DNA of 64,000 nucleotides from Phycisphaerae bacterium (GTDB taxonomy: Bacteria > Planctomycetota > Phycisphaerae > Sedimentisphaerales > Anaerobacaceae): assembly GCA_026386805.1 (NCBI GenBank), contig JAPLMX010000205.1, forward strand, positions 1-64,000. Direction: 5' to 3'. The translations under genes were made by a program, and so were the position numbers. The notes beneath the pieces are model-generated. The model saw only the letters and a list, made by a program, of their open reading frames with translations, was not told the origin of the DNA and searched no databases. This document shows positions 19,872 to 28,656 of the stretch, piece by piece. Positions within the stretch are counted from its first letter, which is position 1. Each line of letters opens with the position of its first letter.

Positions 19872-20561
19872 ATGGTTGAGCTGGTTGAGGTAACGAAAGC
19901 CTATGGCGAGCCGGGCGGGGCCGGCGCGGTGAGTGTGCTCAAAGGGATCACGCTCAAGATCGAGCCGGGCCGGTCCGTTGTGATTGTCGGTCCTTCCGGC
20001 TGCGGCAAAAGCACGCTGCTCAATATCATCGGAGGGCTGGACCATCCGACGAGCGGCCACGTGCTGCTGGACGGCAGGGACCTCGCGGGACTGAACGATG
20101 AGGAACTCGCACGGATTCGCAATCGTCAGATTGGGTTCGTGTTCCAGTTGCACCACTTGCTGCCTCAGTGCACAGTGCTGGAGAATGTGCTGATCCCCAC
20201 CTTGGCCGAGCGGGACGGCTCGTCGCGTAATGAGGTCCGCGAGAGAGCGAAGGCCCTACTCGCCCGCGTCGGTTTGGAAGACCGCACGTCGTATCGGCCG
20301 GGCGAGCTGTCGGGCGGGCAACGGCAGCGCGTGGCCGTCGCGCGGGCGCTCATCAATACGCCGAAGTTGCTGCTGGCCGATGAGCCGACCGGCTCGCTGG
20401 ATGAGAGCACGTCCCAGAGCATTGCCGAGCTGCTGGCCGAGCTGAACCGGGACCAGGGCGTGACGTTGGTGGTTGTGACCCACTCCCGCGAGCTGGCTGC
20501 GCGGATCGGGCACGTGATGGAGCTCCGCGGCGGGACTCTGCGTGATCGAGGCCAATCATGA
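19872..20561 (+). CDS. ABC transporter ATPase, LolD/MacB type
   Basis: 229 residues, the usual length for this group. Walker A GPSGCGKSTLLN, Q-loop FVFQLHHLLPQCTVLENV, signature LSGGQRQRVAVARAL, Walker B LLLADEPTGSLDE and the H-loop VVVTHS are all present. The LHHLLP segment is typical of LolD-like ATPases, which power lipoprotein release or mechanotransmission from the inner membrane without moving substrate through it. Its stop overlaps the start of the FtsX-type permease by 4 bases, so the two form one transporter. Confidence 0.95.
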   Translation: MVELVEVTKAYGEPGGAGAVSVLKGITLKIEPGRSVVIVGPSGCGKSTLLNIIGGLDHPTSGHVLLDGRDLAGLNDEELARIRNRQIGFVFQLHHLLPQCTVLENVLIPTLAERDGSSRNEVRERAKALLARVGLEDRTSYRPGELSGGQRQRVAVARALINTPKLLLADEPTGSLDESTSQSIAELLAELNRDQGVTLVVVTHSRELAARIGHVMELRGGTLRDRGQS

Positions 20562-23500
20562 GTCTGTGGCGGCTGGTCACACGCAGCATCGGGTTCTACT
20601 GGCGGACGAACCTGGCCGTCCTGCTGGCCGTCGTTGTCGCGACGGGCGTGCTCACCGGGGCGCTGGCGGTTGGCGATTCGGTGCGATACACGCTCCAGAA
20701 GACCCTGGAGGCTCGCCTGGGACAAGTCGAGTTGGCCGTCCTGCCGCAGGGCCGATACTTTCGGGCGGCGTTGGCGGAAGATCTGGAACGGCCGCTCGGC
20801 GGAACCGTTGCGCCGGTTCTGCAAGTGTCCGGCATCATCACGAATGACGATGGCTCGCAGCGCGTCAACCGGGTCCAAGTCCTCGGTGTGACGGACAAGT
20901 TCTATGCGGTTGGTCCCGGCGCAGTAGGTCGTGCGTCCCCGCACGACGTCGTAGCATGGGCGTCCCGCCCATGGATTGGGGATCACGGGCAAGATGCCCG
21001 TGCTACGGGCGAAGACGGGGCGGCGGGAGTAGTCCTGAGCGAGCCTGTGGCACGTAGGCTTGGCGTTGCGGTTGGGGAGGAGGTGGTGCTTCGGGTCGAG
21101 AAGCCGGGACTGATGCCTCGCGATGTGCCCTTGGTCTCCGACAAGGACCGGACGGTTGCCTTCCGACTGAAGGTGCAAGCCATTGCCGACGATTCCACCT
21201 TCGGCCGGTTCGATCTTCAGGCAAACCAGGCATCGGCGCTCAACATTTTCGTCCCCTTGTCCTGGCTGGGCGAACAGATCGAGCAGCCGGGTCGGGCCAA
21301 TATGTTGCTCGCGGCCCATCTCAAGAGCGGCGTCTTGGCGGATCAGATGAGCACGGCTGTGAAGAGAGCCTGGCAGCTTGCCGATGCGGGGCTGGAGTTG
21401 GAGCGGCTCTCGAAGCAGGACGTGCTGGAGCTTCGCAGCCGGCGGGTCTTCGTGGATGAGTCGATCGGTGCCGAGGCGTTGAAGGCCGGCGCGAAGGCCC
21501 AGGGCATTCTCACCTACTTCGTCAATGAGGTCCGCCTGGGGGATAAGACGACGCCGTATTCGATGGTGGCGGCGCTGGCCGACGGGCGGGTGGTTCCGGC
21601 CGACATGCACAGCGACGAGATCGCCATCAACCAGTGGCTCGCGGACGATCTTGGCGTCAAGGTCGGCGATTCGGTAGATGTCACGTACTTCGTCATTGGT
21701 CCCCGGCGGCAATTGCTGGAGCAGCACAGCCGGCTCAAGGTCATCAGGATCGTGCCGACGGATGATCCGGCCTGCGATCCCACACTGATGCCGCGATTCC
21801 CCGGCCTGGCCGATGTCAATAACTGCCGGGATTGGAAGCCGGGGATTCCAGTCGATCTGAACAAGATCCGCCCGAAGGATGAGCAGTACTGGAACGAGCA
21901 CCGTGGCACGCCCAAGGCTTTCGTCACTCTGGAGGCCGGCCAGCGGATGTGGCGCAATCAGTATGGAAGCCTGACGGCCGTGCGGTATCCCTGGCGACAG
22001 GGGCTTGCCGAGGAGATCGAGCGGCACCTGATGAGCAGTATCGACCCGGCCTCGCTCGGGCTGTTCTTTCAGCCGGTGCGCGATCGCGGCACACAGGCCA
22101 GCCGCCAAGGAACCGACTTCGGCGAGCTGTTTGGCGGCCTGAGCATGTTCCTGATTGCCTCGGCGGTGATCCTGATCGGTCTGCTCTTCGTGTTCGGTGT
22201 CGAGAGCCGCCGCGGGCAGATTGGCATGCTGATGGCGGTTGGATGGCCGGCCAAGCGGGTGAGGCGATTGCTCCTGGCGGAAGGCGGGATCGTAGCACTG
22301 CTTGGGACGATAGCCGGTGTCGGCGTTGGCCTGCTCTACACTCGATTGATGGTCTATGGCCTTGCCACTCTGTGGAGCGGCGCGGTCGGCGGGGCTCAGA
22401 TTTACTTTCATGTACGCGACTTGACACTCCTGGGGGGCGGTCTCGGCGGCCTTGGTGCGGCGCTGGTGGCCATCTGGCTGACCCTCCGCACGCAGGCGAC
22501 ACAGCCCGCGCATCAGTTAATGACTGGCAGCTCGGAGGATGCCTTTTCCCGAGGGATTCGGCGGTCGCGAGGCAGGTTCGGTGTCGTGGCAGCCATCGTC
22601 TCGTTTGTCGGGGTGGCGATCCTCCTGCGGATGATGCCCACCGGTGGCGGCGAGGCGACGGCCGGGGCTTTCTTCGGGGCCGGGGCGCTGCTTCTCGTCG
22701 GGACGTTGGGCCTGAGCCACGCCGTACTGCGGATGGCGGCCGTGGGCTGGAATAGACCTATGGTCTCGCTCCAGGGGTTGGGTTTGCGGAACGCGGCACG
22801 GCGCAGCGGGCGGAGTCTGGCGATCATTGGGCTCTTGGCATGTGGTGTATTCATGGTCGTCGCCGTCGGGGCCAATCGTCACGATCCATCGAAAGAGGCG
22901 ACAGGCAGGGACTCCGGCACGGGGGGCTTTGCCCTCTACGGCGACTCGTCCATCCCGATCCTGCACGATTTGAGCACCGAATCGGGGCGAAAGGCGCTCG
23001 GACTGGCGGGGCAGGAGTTGGATGACCTCCAGGTGGTCCAATTCCGGGTCCGCGACGGAGACGATGCGAGCTGTCTGAACCTCAATCGGGCCCAGCAGCC
23101 TCGTTTAATGGGCGTGCAGGCGGATGCTCTGAAGCAGCGGAAGTCCTTCCAGTTCACGGCCACCGTCGACGAGGACCAGGAGAAAAAAGGATGGGGTTTG
23201 CTGCGGATGGACCTGGACAAGGGGGCCGTGCCGGCGATCGGCGACTACCCGACCGTTTCCTGGGCTTTGGGCAAGAACATCGGTGACGAGGTTGAGTATA
23301 CCGATGAGATGGGCCGGCCGTTCTGCGTGCGGATCGTCGGCATCTTGGCGAATTCGGTCTTGCAGGGGAGCCTGGTCATCGCCGAGAATGAGTTCGTCGC
23401 GCGGTTTCCGTCAGTCGATGGGTATCGGGTCTTGTTGGTCGATGCCCCGGCGGATAAGGTAGACGCCGTCGCGCAGAGGCTGTCGTCCGGCCTTCGTGAC

Positions 23501-23941
23501 TATGGACTGGTGCTGACGCCGACCGGCGAGCGGGTGGCTGCTTTCGGGGCGGTGGAGAACACATACTTGTCTATCTTCACGGTCCTGGGCGGCCTGGGAC
23601 TCATCCTCGGCAGCGTCGGCTTGGGCATGGTCGTGCTTCGCAACATGCTGGAAAGACGCGGCGAGCTGGCGATGCTCCGGGCCGTGGGCTTTGGCAAGGG
23701 GCAGCTCAAACGCATGGTCTTCTACGAGCATTGGGGCTTGATGCTCGCGGGGCTGGCCTGCGGCGTGATCTCCGCCATCGTGGCGGTGATTCCCGCAGTG
23801 CAGTCGCCGGGCGGGCAGGTTCCGTACCTGTCGCTGCTGGTGACGGTTGCTGCGATAGGGCTCAGCGGGGCCGTCTGGGTGTGGATCGCGGGGACAGGGG
23901 CTTTGCGCGGTGCGTTGTTGGATGCGCTAAGACAAGAATAG
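20558..23941 (+). CDS. FtsX/MacB-type ABC permease with in-frame repeat insertion
   Basis: 1127 residues, membrane partner of the preceding ATPase. Layout: one N-terminal membrane segment (about 20-42), a large periplasmic domain, an FtsX core of three segments at about 530-660, further segments at about 670-770, a second periplasmic part and a final FtsX triple at about 1000-1120 (FTVLGGLGLILGSVGLGMVV; MLRAVGFGKGQLKRM). This duplicated design is common in large lipoprotein- or peptide-handling ABC permeases. Residues 122-151 are a foreign in-frame insertion encoded by the palindromic element at 20924-21005; they sit in the first periplasmic domain, between VTDKFYAVGPG and EDGAAGVVLSE. The frame stays open through it. 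Confidence 0.92.
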   Translation: MSLWRLVTRSIGFYWRTNLAVLLAVVVATGVLTGALAVGDSVRYTLQKTLEARLGQVELAVLPQGRYFRAALAEDLERPLGGTVAPVLQVSGIITNDDGSQRVNRVQVLGVTDKFYAVGPGAVGRASPHDVVAWASRPWIGDHGQDARATGEDGAAGVVLSEPVARRLGVAVGEEVVLRVEKPGLMPRDVPLVSDKDRTVAFRLKVQAIADDSTFGRFDLQANQASALNIFVPLSWLGEQIEQPGRANMLLAAHLKSGVLADQMSTAVKRAWQLADAGLELERLSKQDVLELRSRRVFVDESIGAEALKAGAKAQGILTYFVNEVRLGDKTTPYSMVAALADGRVVPADMHSDEIAINQWLADDLGVKVGDSVDVTYFVIGPRRQLLEQHSRLKVIRIVPTDDPACDPTLMPRFPGLADVNNCRDWKPGIPVDLNKIRPKDEQYWNEHRGTPKAFVTLEAGQRMWRNQYGSLTAVRYPWRQGLAEEIERHLMSSIDPASLGLFFQPVRDRGTQASRQGTDFGELFGGLSMFLIASAVILIGLLFVFGVESRRGQIGMLMAVGWPAKRVRRLLLAEGGIVALLGTIAGVGVGLLYTRLMVYGLATLWSGAVGGAQIYFHVRDLTLLGGGLGGLGAALVAIWLTLRTQATQPAHQLMTGSSEDAFSRGIRRSRGRFGVVAAIVSFVGVAILLRMMPTGGGEATAGAFFGAGALLLVGTLGLSHAVLRMAAVGWNRPMVSLQGLGLRNAARRSGRSLAIIGLLACGVFMVVAVGANRHDPSKEATGRDSGTGGFALYGDSSIPILHDLSTESGRKALGLAGQELDDLQVVQFRVRDGDDASCLNLNRAQQPRLMGVQADALKQRKSFQFTATVDEDQEKKGWGLLRMDLDKGAVPAIGDYPTVSWALGKNIGDEVEYTDEMGRPFCVRIVGILANSVLQGSLVIAENEFVARFPSVDGYRVLLVDAPADKVDAVAQRLSSGLRDYGLVLTPTGERVAAFGAVENTYLSIFTVLGGLGLILGSVGLGMVVLRNMLERRGELAMLRAVGFGKGQLKRMVFYEHWGLMLAGLACGVISAIVAVIPAVQSPGGQVPYLSLLVTVAAIGLSGAVWVWIAGTGALRGALLDALRQE
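20924..21005. repeat. Double palindromic element inserted in frame in the ABC permease
   Basis: First part: GTAGG plus TCGTGCG-TCCC-CGCACGA, identical to 8601-8624. Second part: GTAGCA (20951) to TGCTAC (ends 21005), enclosing GGGCG/CGCCC and CACGGGCA/TGCCCGTG hairpins. It is translated in frame (contains VGRASPHD and GQDARATG). Confidence 0.88.
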
Positions 23942-23946
23942 TACAA

Positions 23947-23990
23947 GAAATCGCGAAATTCGAATATCGAAATTCCGTGCTTCGGATTTC
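23947..23990. repeat. AT-rich palindromic stretch
   Basis: Imperfect palindrome around GAAATTCGAATATCGAAATTC between the permease and the next propeller gene. Similar AAATTCGAAT words are common repeats in related genomes, but only one locus is seen here. Confidence 0.4.
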
Positions 23991-24004
23991 TCTTCGAGTG
24001 TTTG

Positions 24005-25423
24005 ATGAAGAAGTTTCTGATAGCCGATTGCCTGCCGATGACCGTTGTCGTGGCGGGGGTGGCTGCGCTGATGTATCTGTGGCTCAGCGCCGATGCCGCC
24101 GTGAGCGTGGTGGAGCGACTGCCCGGCGGGGACAACAAGCCCAAGGATGTGGCGGGCGGGAATGGGCCGGTTAAGATCGCCGGTACGTTGGTCAAGTCCG
24201 ACGGTGTCCCGGCGGGTTTTCCCGGCGCGTGGCCTCGATTTAGAGGCCCGAACTACGATGCTGTCAGTACCGAAAAGGTGACGCTCGCTAAGGCATGGCC
24301 TGCGGAGGGGCCTCGCGTGCTGTGGTCCGTCGACGTGGGCGAGGGGTACGCCGGGGCGGCGGTCCTCGAAGGCAGGGTCTATCTGCTCGACTTTGACCAG
24401 GACAAGCAGGCCGATGTCGTCCGATGCCTTTCCCTCAACGATGGCAAGGAGATCTGGCGATACTCCTACCCGGTGAAGATCAAGCGATTCCACGGCATGA
24501 GCCGGACCGTGCCGGCGGTGACGGACAAGTACGTCGTGACTCTGGGCCCCAAGGGCCACGTCACCTGCCTCGATTCGAAGACGGGCGAATTCCGGTGGAT
24601 GCTGAACTTGGTCAAAGAGTACGGCACGACCATCCCCCAGTGGTACACGGCCCAATGCCCGCTGATCGACGACGGCAAGGCGATCATCGCCCCGGCGGGA
24701 ACCGTCCTGATGATGGCCGTCGATTGTGAAACGGGCAAGGTCGTCTGGCAGACCCCTAATCCCGATAAGTGGGTGATGACACATTCATCCATTGTGCCGA
24801 TGGAGTTAAAGGGCAATCGCTTTTACCTCTACTGCGGCGGATCGACCGAGGCCGGCGGCGTTGTCGGCGTCTCGGCGAAAGATGGGCAGGTCCTCTGGAA
24901 GACGGACGAGTGGAAGGTGCGAACCAATGTCCCGATGCCGCTGGTGATTGGCGAAGATAGGATCTTCCTGACCGCCGGCTATGGCCAGTACGACAGCGGC
25001 TGCATGATGCTACGGCTGACAGAATCCGACGGCAAGATCACCGCCAAGAGCGAATTCAAGCATCCGACGGCCGTCTTTGGCTCGATGCAGCACACGCCCA
25101 TCTTCTACAACGGCCACATCTACGGCGTCGGTATGGACAAGCAGTTGATTTGCCTCGACCTGGAGGGCAAGCCGGTCTGGACCAGCACGAGCGCGAACAC
25201 GTTCGGCAGCGGGCCTTATGTAGTCGCCGGCGGGCTGCTCTATGTCCTCAACGACTTCGGCGTCCTGACGCTGGTCGAGGCCGGTTCCTCCGGATACGTC
25301 CCGTTGGCCAAAGCGAAGGTTCTGGATGGGATTGACTCCTGGGGGCCGATGGCCATCGCTTCCGGCAGGCTGATTGTCCGCGATCTGACCCATATGGTCT
25401 GCCTTGATATTGCCCAGCCGTAG
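24005..25423 (+). CDS. PQQ-like beta-propeller protein
   Basis: 472 residues with an N-terminal membrane segment (about 10-28, FLIADCLPMTVVVAGVAALM). The mature part opens with the WPRFRGPNYDAVS motif typical of planctomycete outer-membrane-biogenesis-like propellers. Blade signatures such as GEIWRYSYPVKI-type strands, GKVVWQTPNPDKW, GQVLWKTDEW and GKPVWTSTSA follow. The ATG at 24005 is taken; a TTG one codon earlier is possible. It lies 63 bases after the permease and could be the last gene of that operon. Paralogous in design to the propellers at 28656, 35490 and 36756. Confidence 0.85.
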   Translation: MKKFLIADCLPMTVVVAGVAALMYLWLSADAAVSVVERLPGGDNKPKDVAGGNGPVKIAGTLVKSDGVPAGFPGAWPRFRGPNYDAVSTEKVTLAKAWPAEGPRVLWSVDVGEGYAGAAVLEGRVYLLDFDQDKQADVVRCLSLNDGKEIWRYSYPVKIKRFHGMSRTVPAVTDKYVVTLGPKGHVTCLDSKTGEFRWMLNLVKEYGTTIPQWYTAQCPLIDDGKAIIAPAGTVLMMAVDCETGKVVWQTPNPDKWVMTHSSIVPMELKGNRFYLYCGGSTEAGGVVGVSAKDGQVLWKTDEWKVRTNVPMPLVIGEDRIFLTAGYGQYDSGCMMLRLTESDGKITAKSEFKHPTAVFGSMQHTPIFYNGHIYGVGMDKQLICLDLEGKPVWTSTSANTFGSGPYVVAGGLLYVLNDFGVLTLVEAGSSGYVPLAKAKVLDGIDSWGPMAIASGRLIVRDLTHMVCLDIAQP

Positions 25424-25430
25424 GGCGGCG

Positions 25431-25459
25431 TTGATTGGGCCGCGTGGATTGCGTATAAT
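25431..25459 (+). promoter_or_regulatory. Promoter of the electron-transfer operon
   Basis: TTGATT (25431-25436), 17 bases, perfect TATAAT (25454-25459). The leader to 25502 is about 36 bases. Confidence 0.75.
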
Positions 25460-25501
25460 GCAGTGCGTGCAAGTTGTTGCCGCATAAGGATATAGGATTT
25501 A

Positions 25502-26548
25502 GTGGTGCACAGAATACCCAGGAGAATAGACAGCAGCCTGATTGTCGCGGCCTTGCTGATCGCGGCTGTCGTCACCGGCGCTGTCTCGATTTTGCGGCTC
25601 GATACGACGGGCCGGTCAGGCAGCGGCCTCAGCGAGGAATTCGCGTACAACCTCCAGAAGTTGGCCGCCGTAGATCCAGATCTGATCCTCTATGCGGAAT
25701 CGGGCCTGCGCGTGAGCACGGGCTTTCGCCAGTCGCGGGCCATTGCTTTGGACTCGAGCGGTCGGATGTACGTCGCCGGGGACCGCGCGATCGGCGTGTT
25801 CGGCGCGGCCGGCAACCCGGAGAAACTGGTTGAATTGTCAGGCGAACCGCGATCTCTGACGGTCTCCGACGATGGGAAGATCTACGTCGGTGTGGGGGAT
25901 CACGTGGAGGTTCTCAGTGCAGAGGGCCAACAAGTGGCGTCCTGGAACCCTCTGGGCGATGAAGCGGTTTTGACGAGTATTGCCAAGCACAAAGACGATG
26001 TCTTTGTGGCGGACGCCGGCCATCGAATCGTGCTGCACTATGATGCCGCCGGTACGCTCGTTGGCCACATCGGCGCGAAGAACCCGGACAAGAACGTCCC
26101 GGGCTTCGTCATTCCCAGTCCGCATTTCGATCTGGCTGTTTCGCGGGATGGCCTGCTTCGGGTAGTCAACCCCGGCCGGAACCGGATCGAGACATACACC
26201 CGCGATGGCGATCTTGAATTCGCATGGGGCGAGCGCTCGGTCGATATCAAGGGCTTCTGTGGGTGCTGCAACCCGGTGAGTCTCGCGATTGGGCCCGATG
26301 GCGGCTTTGTCACCGCCGAGAAGGGCCTGGACCGGGTGAAGGTCTACAACAGTGACGGTGGGTTCGTGGGCGTGGTCGCCGGCCCGGCCCAGTTGGGTAA
26401 GGAAGGGCAGCTCAAGGTTTGTAACACCCCCGAGGAATGCCAAGGCGGCGGTCTGGACGTGGCCGTCGGGATGGACGGGCGAGTCTACGTCCTGGACGTG
26501 ACGGACAATGTGATCCGGGTGTTTGCGAAGAAAGAGGCGGGCCGATGA
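25502..26548 (+). CDS. NHL-repeat beta-propeller protein, membrane-anchored
   Basis: 348 residues starting at GTG (25502 or the adjacent GTG at 25505), preceded by AAGGATATAGG. One membrane segment at about 12-33. The rest is an NHL-type propeller (RQSRAIALDSSGRMYVAGDR, GEPRSLTVSDDGKIYVGVGD, VNPGRNRIETYTRDGDLEFAWG, GLDVAVGMDGRVYVLDVTDN). A Cys motif, GFCGCCNPVSLAIGPDG (about 252-268), may bind metal or form a disulfide. First gene of an operon whose next members carry iron-sulfur clusters; it may be a periplasmic scaffold or sensor for that chain. Confidence 0.85.
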   Translation: MVHRIPRRIDSSLIVAALLIAAVVTGAVSILRLDTTGRSGSGLSEEFAYNLQKLAAVDPDLILYAESGLRVSTGFRQSRAIALDSSGRMYVAGDRAIGVFGAAGNPEKLVELSGEPRSLTVSDDGKIYVGVGDHVEVLSAEGQQVASWNPLGDEAVLTSIAKHKDDVFVADAGHRIVLHYDAAGTLVGHIGAKNPDKNVPGFVIPSPHFDLAVSRDGLLRVVNPGRNRIETYTRDGDLEFAWGERSVDIKGFCGCCNPVSLAIGPDGGFVTAEKGLDRVKVYNSDGGFVGVVAGPAQLGKEGQLKVCNTPEECQGGGLDVAVGMDGRVYVLDVTDNVIRVFAKKEAGR

Positions 26549-26796
26549 GAGAGTCTCTTCGTAGGGCGAGCGTCCCCGCTCGCCGCCAACTTATCACACG
26601 TTTGCTGCGTAATGCGAGCTTGGCCGTGCTTGGCCTCGCCGGCGGGGCGGTCGCGGTGAAGCGGCGCCGGCTCTTACGCGAAGGCAAGTGCCTCAACCAG
26701 GGGGGCTGCCGCGACTGCGGCGTGTTTGGCGACTGCGGCCTGCCCCGGGCGCTCTCGACCAGGAGCGTATTGGCGAGGATTCGCGATGGCCAATGA
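26545..26796 (+). CDS. Small Cys-rich membrane-anchored protein
   Basis: 83 residues, too small and overlapped for many gene callers. The ATG at 26545 overlaps the previous stop (ATGA), and its end overlaps the next start by 11 bases. A hydrophobic segment at about 23-37 is followed by a tight Cys motif, CLNQGGCRDCGVFGDCGLP, with C-x5-C-x2-C-x5-C spacing that could bind an Fe-S cluster or zinc. Residues ~6-14 (RRASVPARR) are encoded by a palindromic half-element (26561-26586), so the N-terminus looks altered by repeat insertion. Function unknown; its place between an NHL protein and a Tat ferredoxin suggests a role in the same electron path. Confidence 0.75.
   Translation: MRESLRRASVPARRQLITRLLRNASLAVLGLAGGAVAVKRRRLLREGKCLNQGGCRDCGVFGDCGLPRALSTRSVLARIRDGQ
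26561..26586. repeat. Palindromic half-element in the 5' end of a small gene
   Basis: GTAGG then GCGAGCG-TCCCC-GCTCGC, the same design as 8601-8624 and the outer units of 8688-8792. It is translated. Confidence 0.75.
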
Positions 26797-27355
26797 CAAA
26801 GAAAACCTGACCCGACGTAAATTCCTCCGGGAAGGTCTCTGGGGCGCCTGCTTGGCGGGGACGGGGACGGCCGCGGGCCTGAGCATTGCCCGGAACAACC
26901 GGGACAACACCGTCTGGCAGATCGACCCTTACAAATGCATCGCGTGCGGCAACTGCGCGACGTTTTGCGTGCTGGAGAACTCCGCCGTCAAATGTGTCCA
27001 AGCCTACGCGATCTGCGGGTACTGCGACCTTTGCACGGGCTACCTCGTGCCGGAGCCCAAGGCGTTGGACACCGGCGCCGAGAACGAGCTTTGTCCGACC
27101 GGGGCCATCAAGCGGACCTACGTCGAGGACCCTTATTACGAGTACACGATCGACGAGTCGCTCTGCAACGGCTGCGGCAAGTGCGTCAATGGCTGTGCGG
27201 CCTTCGGCAACGGGTCGCTCTTCCTCCAGGTCCGTCACGACCGGTGCAAGAACTGCAATGAGTGCGCCATCGCGGCCGCCTGTCCCTCGCAGGCGTTCAA
27301 GCGTGTTCCCGCCGACCAGCCGTATTTGCTCAAGAAGGTGGACGCCAAGGAATGA
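26786..27355 (+). CDS. Tat-exported multi-[4Fe-4S] ferredoxin-like protein
   Basis: 189 residues. A twin-arginine signal is at the N-terminus (TRRKFLREGLWGACLAGTG), so it is exported folded. Cys motifs: CIACGNCATFC, CGYCDLC, CPTGAI, CNGCGKCVNGC and CKNCNECAIAAACP, enough for about four clusters, resembling NapG/NrfC-type electron carriers. The ATG at 26786 overlaps the preceding gene by 11 bases, and the stop overlaps the next start (ATGA). It likely passes electrons between the NapH-like membrane protein encoded next and a periplasmic partner. Confidence 0.9.
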   Translation: MANDKENLTRRKFLREGLWGACLAGTGTAAGLSIARNNRDNTVWQIDPYKCIACGNCATFCVLENSAVKCVQAYAICGYCDLCTGYLVPEPKALDTGAENELCPTGAIKRTYVEDPYYEYTIDESLCNGCGKCVNGCAAFGNGSLFLQVRHDRCKNCNECAIAAACPSQAFKRVPADQPYLLKKVDAKE

Positions 27356-28656
27356 CACGCCTCGCCCGCATCACAGCTTTCATAGTGGCCTTGCTGGTCC
27401 CGTGCCTTAGTGCACTGGGCGAGTTGCGGTTTCCGCCGCCGGAATTCGAGAGCGGCTATCGATTTCCCGAAATGGCTCCTCTGCCTGTGGCACGGCCAGC
27501 CCTCTATGAATACATCGATGCGGCGCTGCTGGTGGTTGCACTGTTGCTCGCGTCCTATCTGATCCTCAGGAGGCGCAGCCGTCGCGCGATCTTTGGTCTC
27601 ATGATTCTTGCCCTCTTCTACTTCGGTTTCGTGCGGGATGGCTGCATCTGTCCCATCGGGGCCATCCAGAACGTGACTCTGACGGTCTTCGACAGCACCT
27701 ACGCCATCCCGCTTGCCGCGGCGGCGTTCTTCGTGATTCCCCTCGTCTTCACGCTGTTCTGCGGCCGGGTCTTCTGCGGGGCGGTGTGTCCCTTGGGAGC
27801 GATTCAGGACGCGGTGCTGATTCACCCGGTCCGCGTGCCTCGCTGGCTGGAGAGCGGGCTGCGGCTGCTGGCCTACACGTATCTCGGTGCGGCGGTGCTC
27901 TTCGCCGCCATCGGCAGCGCGTTCCTCATCTGCCGATACGACCCATTCGTCGGGTTCTTCCGGCTGAACGGCAACTGGAATATCCTGGTCCTCGGCGTCA
28001 GCCTGTTGGTGATCGGACTATTCGTGGGCCGGCCGTACTGTCGGTTCTTATGCCCGTATGGTGTGATCCTGCGGCAGTTATCACGGCTGTCCAAGCGGCG
28101 CGTGACCATCACGCCCAGCGAATGCATCAAGTGCCGTCTGTGCGAAGATGCGTGCCCATTCGGCGCGATTCGCGAGCCTACGGAGGACTGGCCCGAGGGC
28201 GAGTACAAGATCGCGAAGAGAAGGCTTACGCTGTTCCTCCTGCTGCTGCCAGTTCTGGTTGCCGCCGGCGGCTGGGCCGGCTACTCGCTCAAGGAGCGAT
28301 TGGCCCGGGTGCATCCGAGGGTGCGGACTGCTGAGCGGGTCTACCTCGAAGAGACCGGGCAAGTCACGGGGACGACCAATGCCAGCGACGCGTTCCGAAC
28401 GACCGGCCAAACGAGCGAGGCACTCTACAAGGAGGCAACGGAGATTCGCGGTCAATTTGCCGTCGGCGGGGCCTGGCTCGGTGTGTTCATCGGATTCGTC
28501 GCGGGAGGCAAGCTCATGGCACTGTCCGTCCGCCGCCGGCGCACGGAATACGAGGCCGATCCCGCGAGCTGTCTTGCGTGCGGGCGATGCTACAAGTACT
28601 GCCCGAAAGAGCATGAGCGACGGAAAAAGACCAGAGAGGCGGTGGGAGGGCGCTGA
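27352..28656 (+). CDS. NapH/NosR-like membrane [4Fe-4S] protein
   Basis: 434 residues. Membrane segments are at about 5-24, 58-74, 82-98, 122-142, 165-185, 205-225, 287-305 and 372-390. Cytoplasmic-face Cys motifs typical of NapH/NosR/RdxA proteins are present: DGCICPIGAIQN, FCGRVFCGAVCPLGAIQD, YCRFLCPYGVILRQL, then ferredoxin motifs CIKCRLCEDACPFGA and, unusually, a further CLACGRCYKYCP at the C-terminus. Such proteins carry electrons across the membrane from quinol or ferredoxin to periplasmic acceptors. It is translationally coupled on both sides (ATGA upstream, TGATG downstream). Confidence 0.9.
   Translation: MTRLARITAFIVALLVPCLSALGELRFPPPEFESGYRFPEMAPLPVARPALYEYIDAALLVVALLLASYLILRRRSRRAIFGLMILALFYFGFVRDGCICPIGAIQNVTLTVFDSTYAIPLAAAAFFVIPLVFTLFCGRVFCGAVCPLGAIQDAVLIHPVRVPRWLESGLRLLAYTYLGAAVLFAAIGSAFLICRYDPFVGFFRLNGNWNILVLGVSLLVIGLFVGRPYCRFLCPYGVILRQLSRLSKRRVTITPSECIKCRLCEDACPFGAIREPTEDWPEGEYKIAKRRLTLFLLLLPVLVAAGGWAGYSLKERLARVHPRVRTAERVYLEETGQVTGTTNASDAFRTTGQTSEALYKEATEIRGQFAVGGAWLGVFIGFVAGGKLMALSVRRRRTEYEADPASCLACGRCYKYCPKEHERRKKTREAVGGR

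Noticed and set aside
20165-22513. 782-residue minus-strand ORF opposite the ABC genes
   Set aside because: Antisense shadow of the ATPase and permease genes, without domains.
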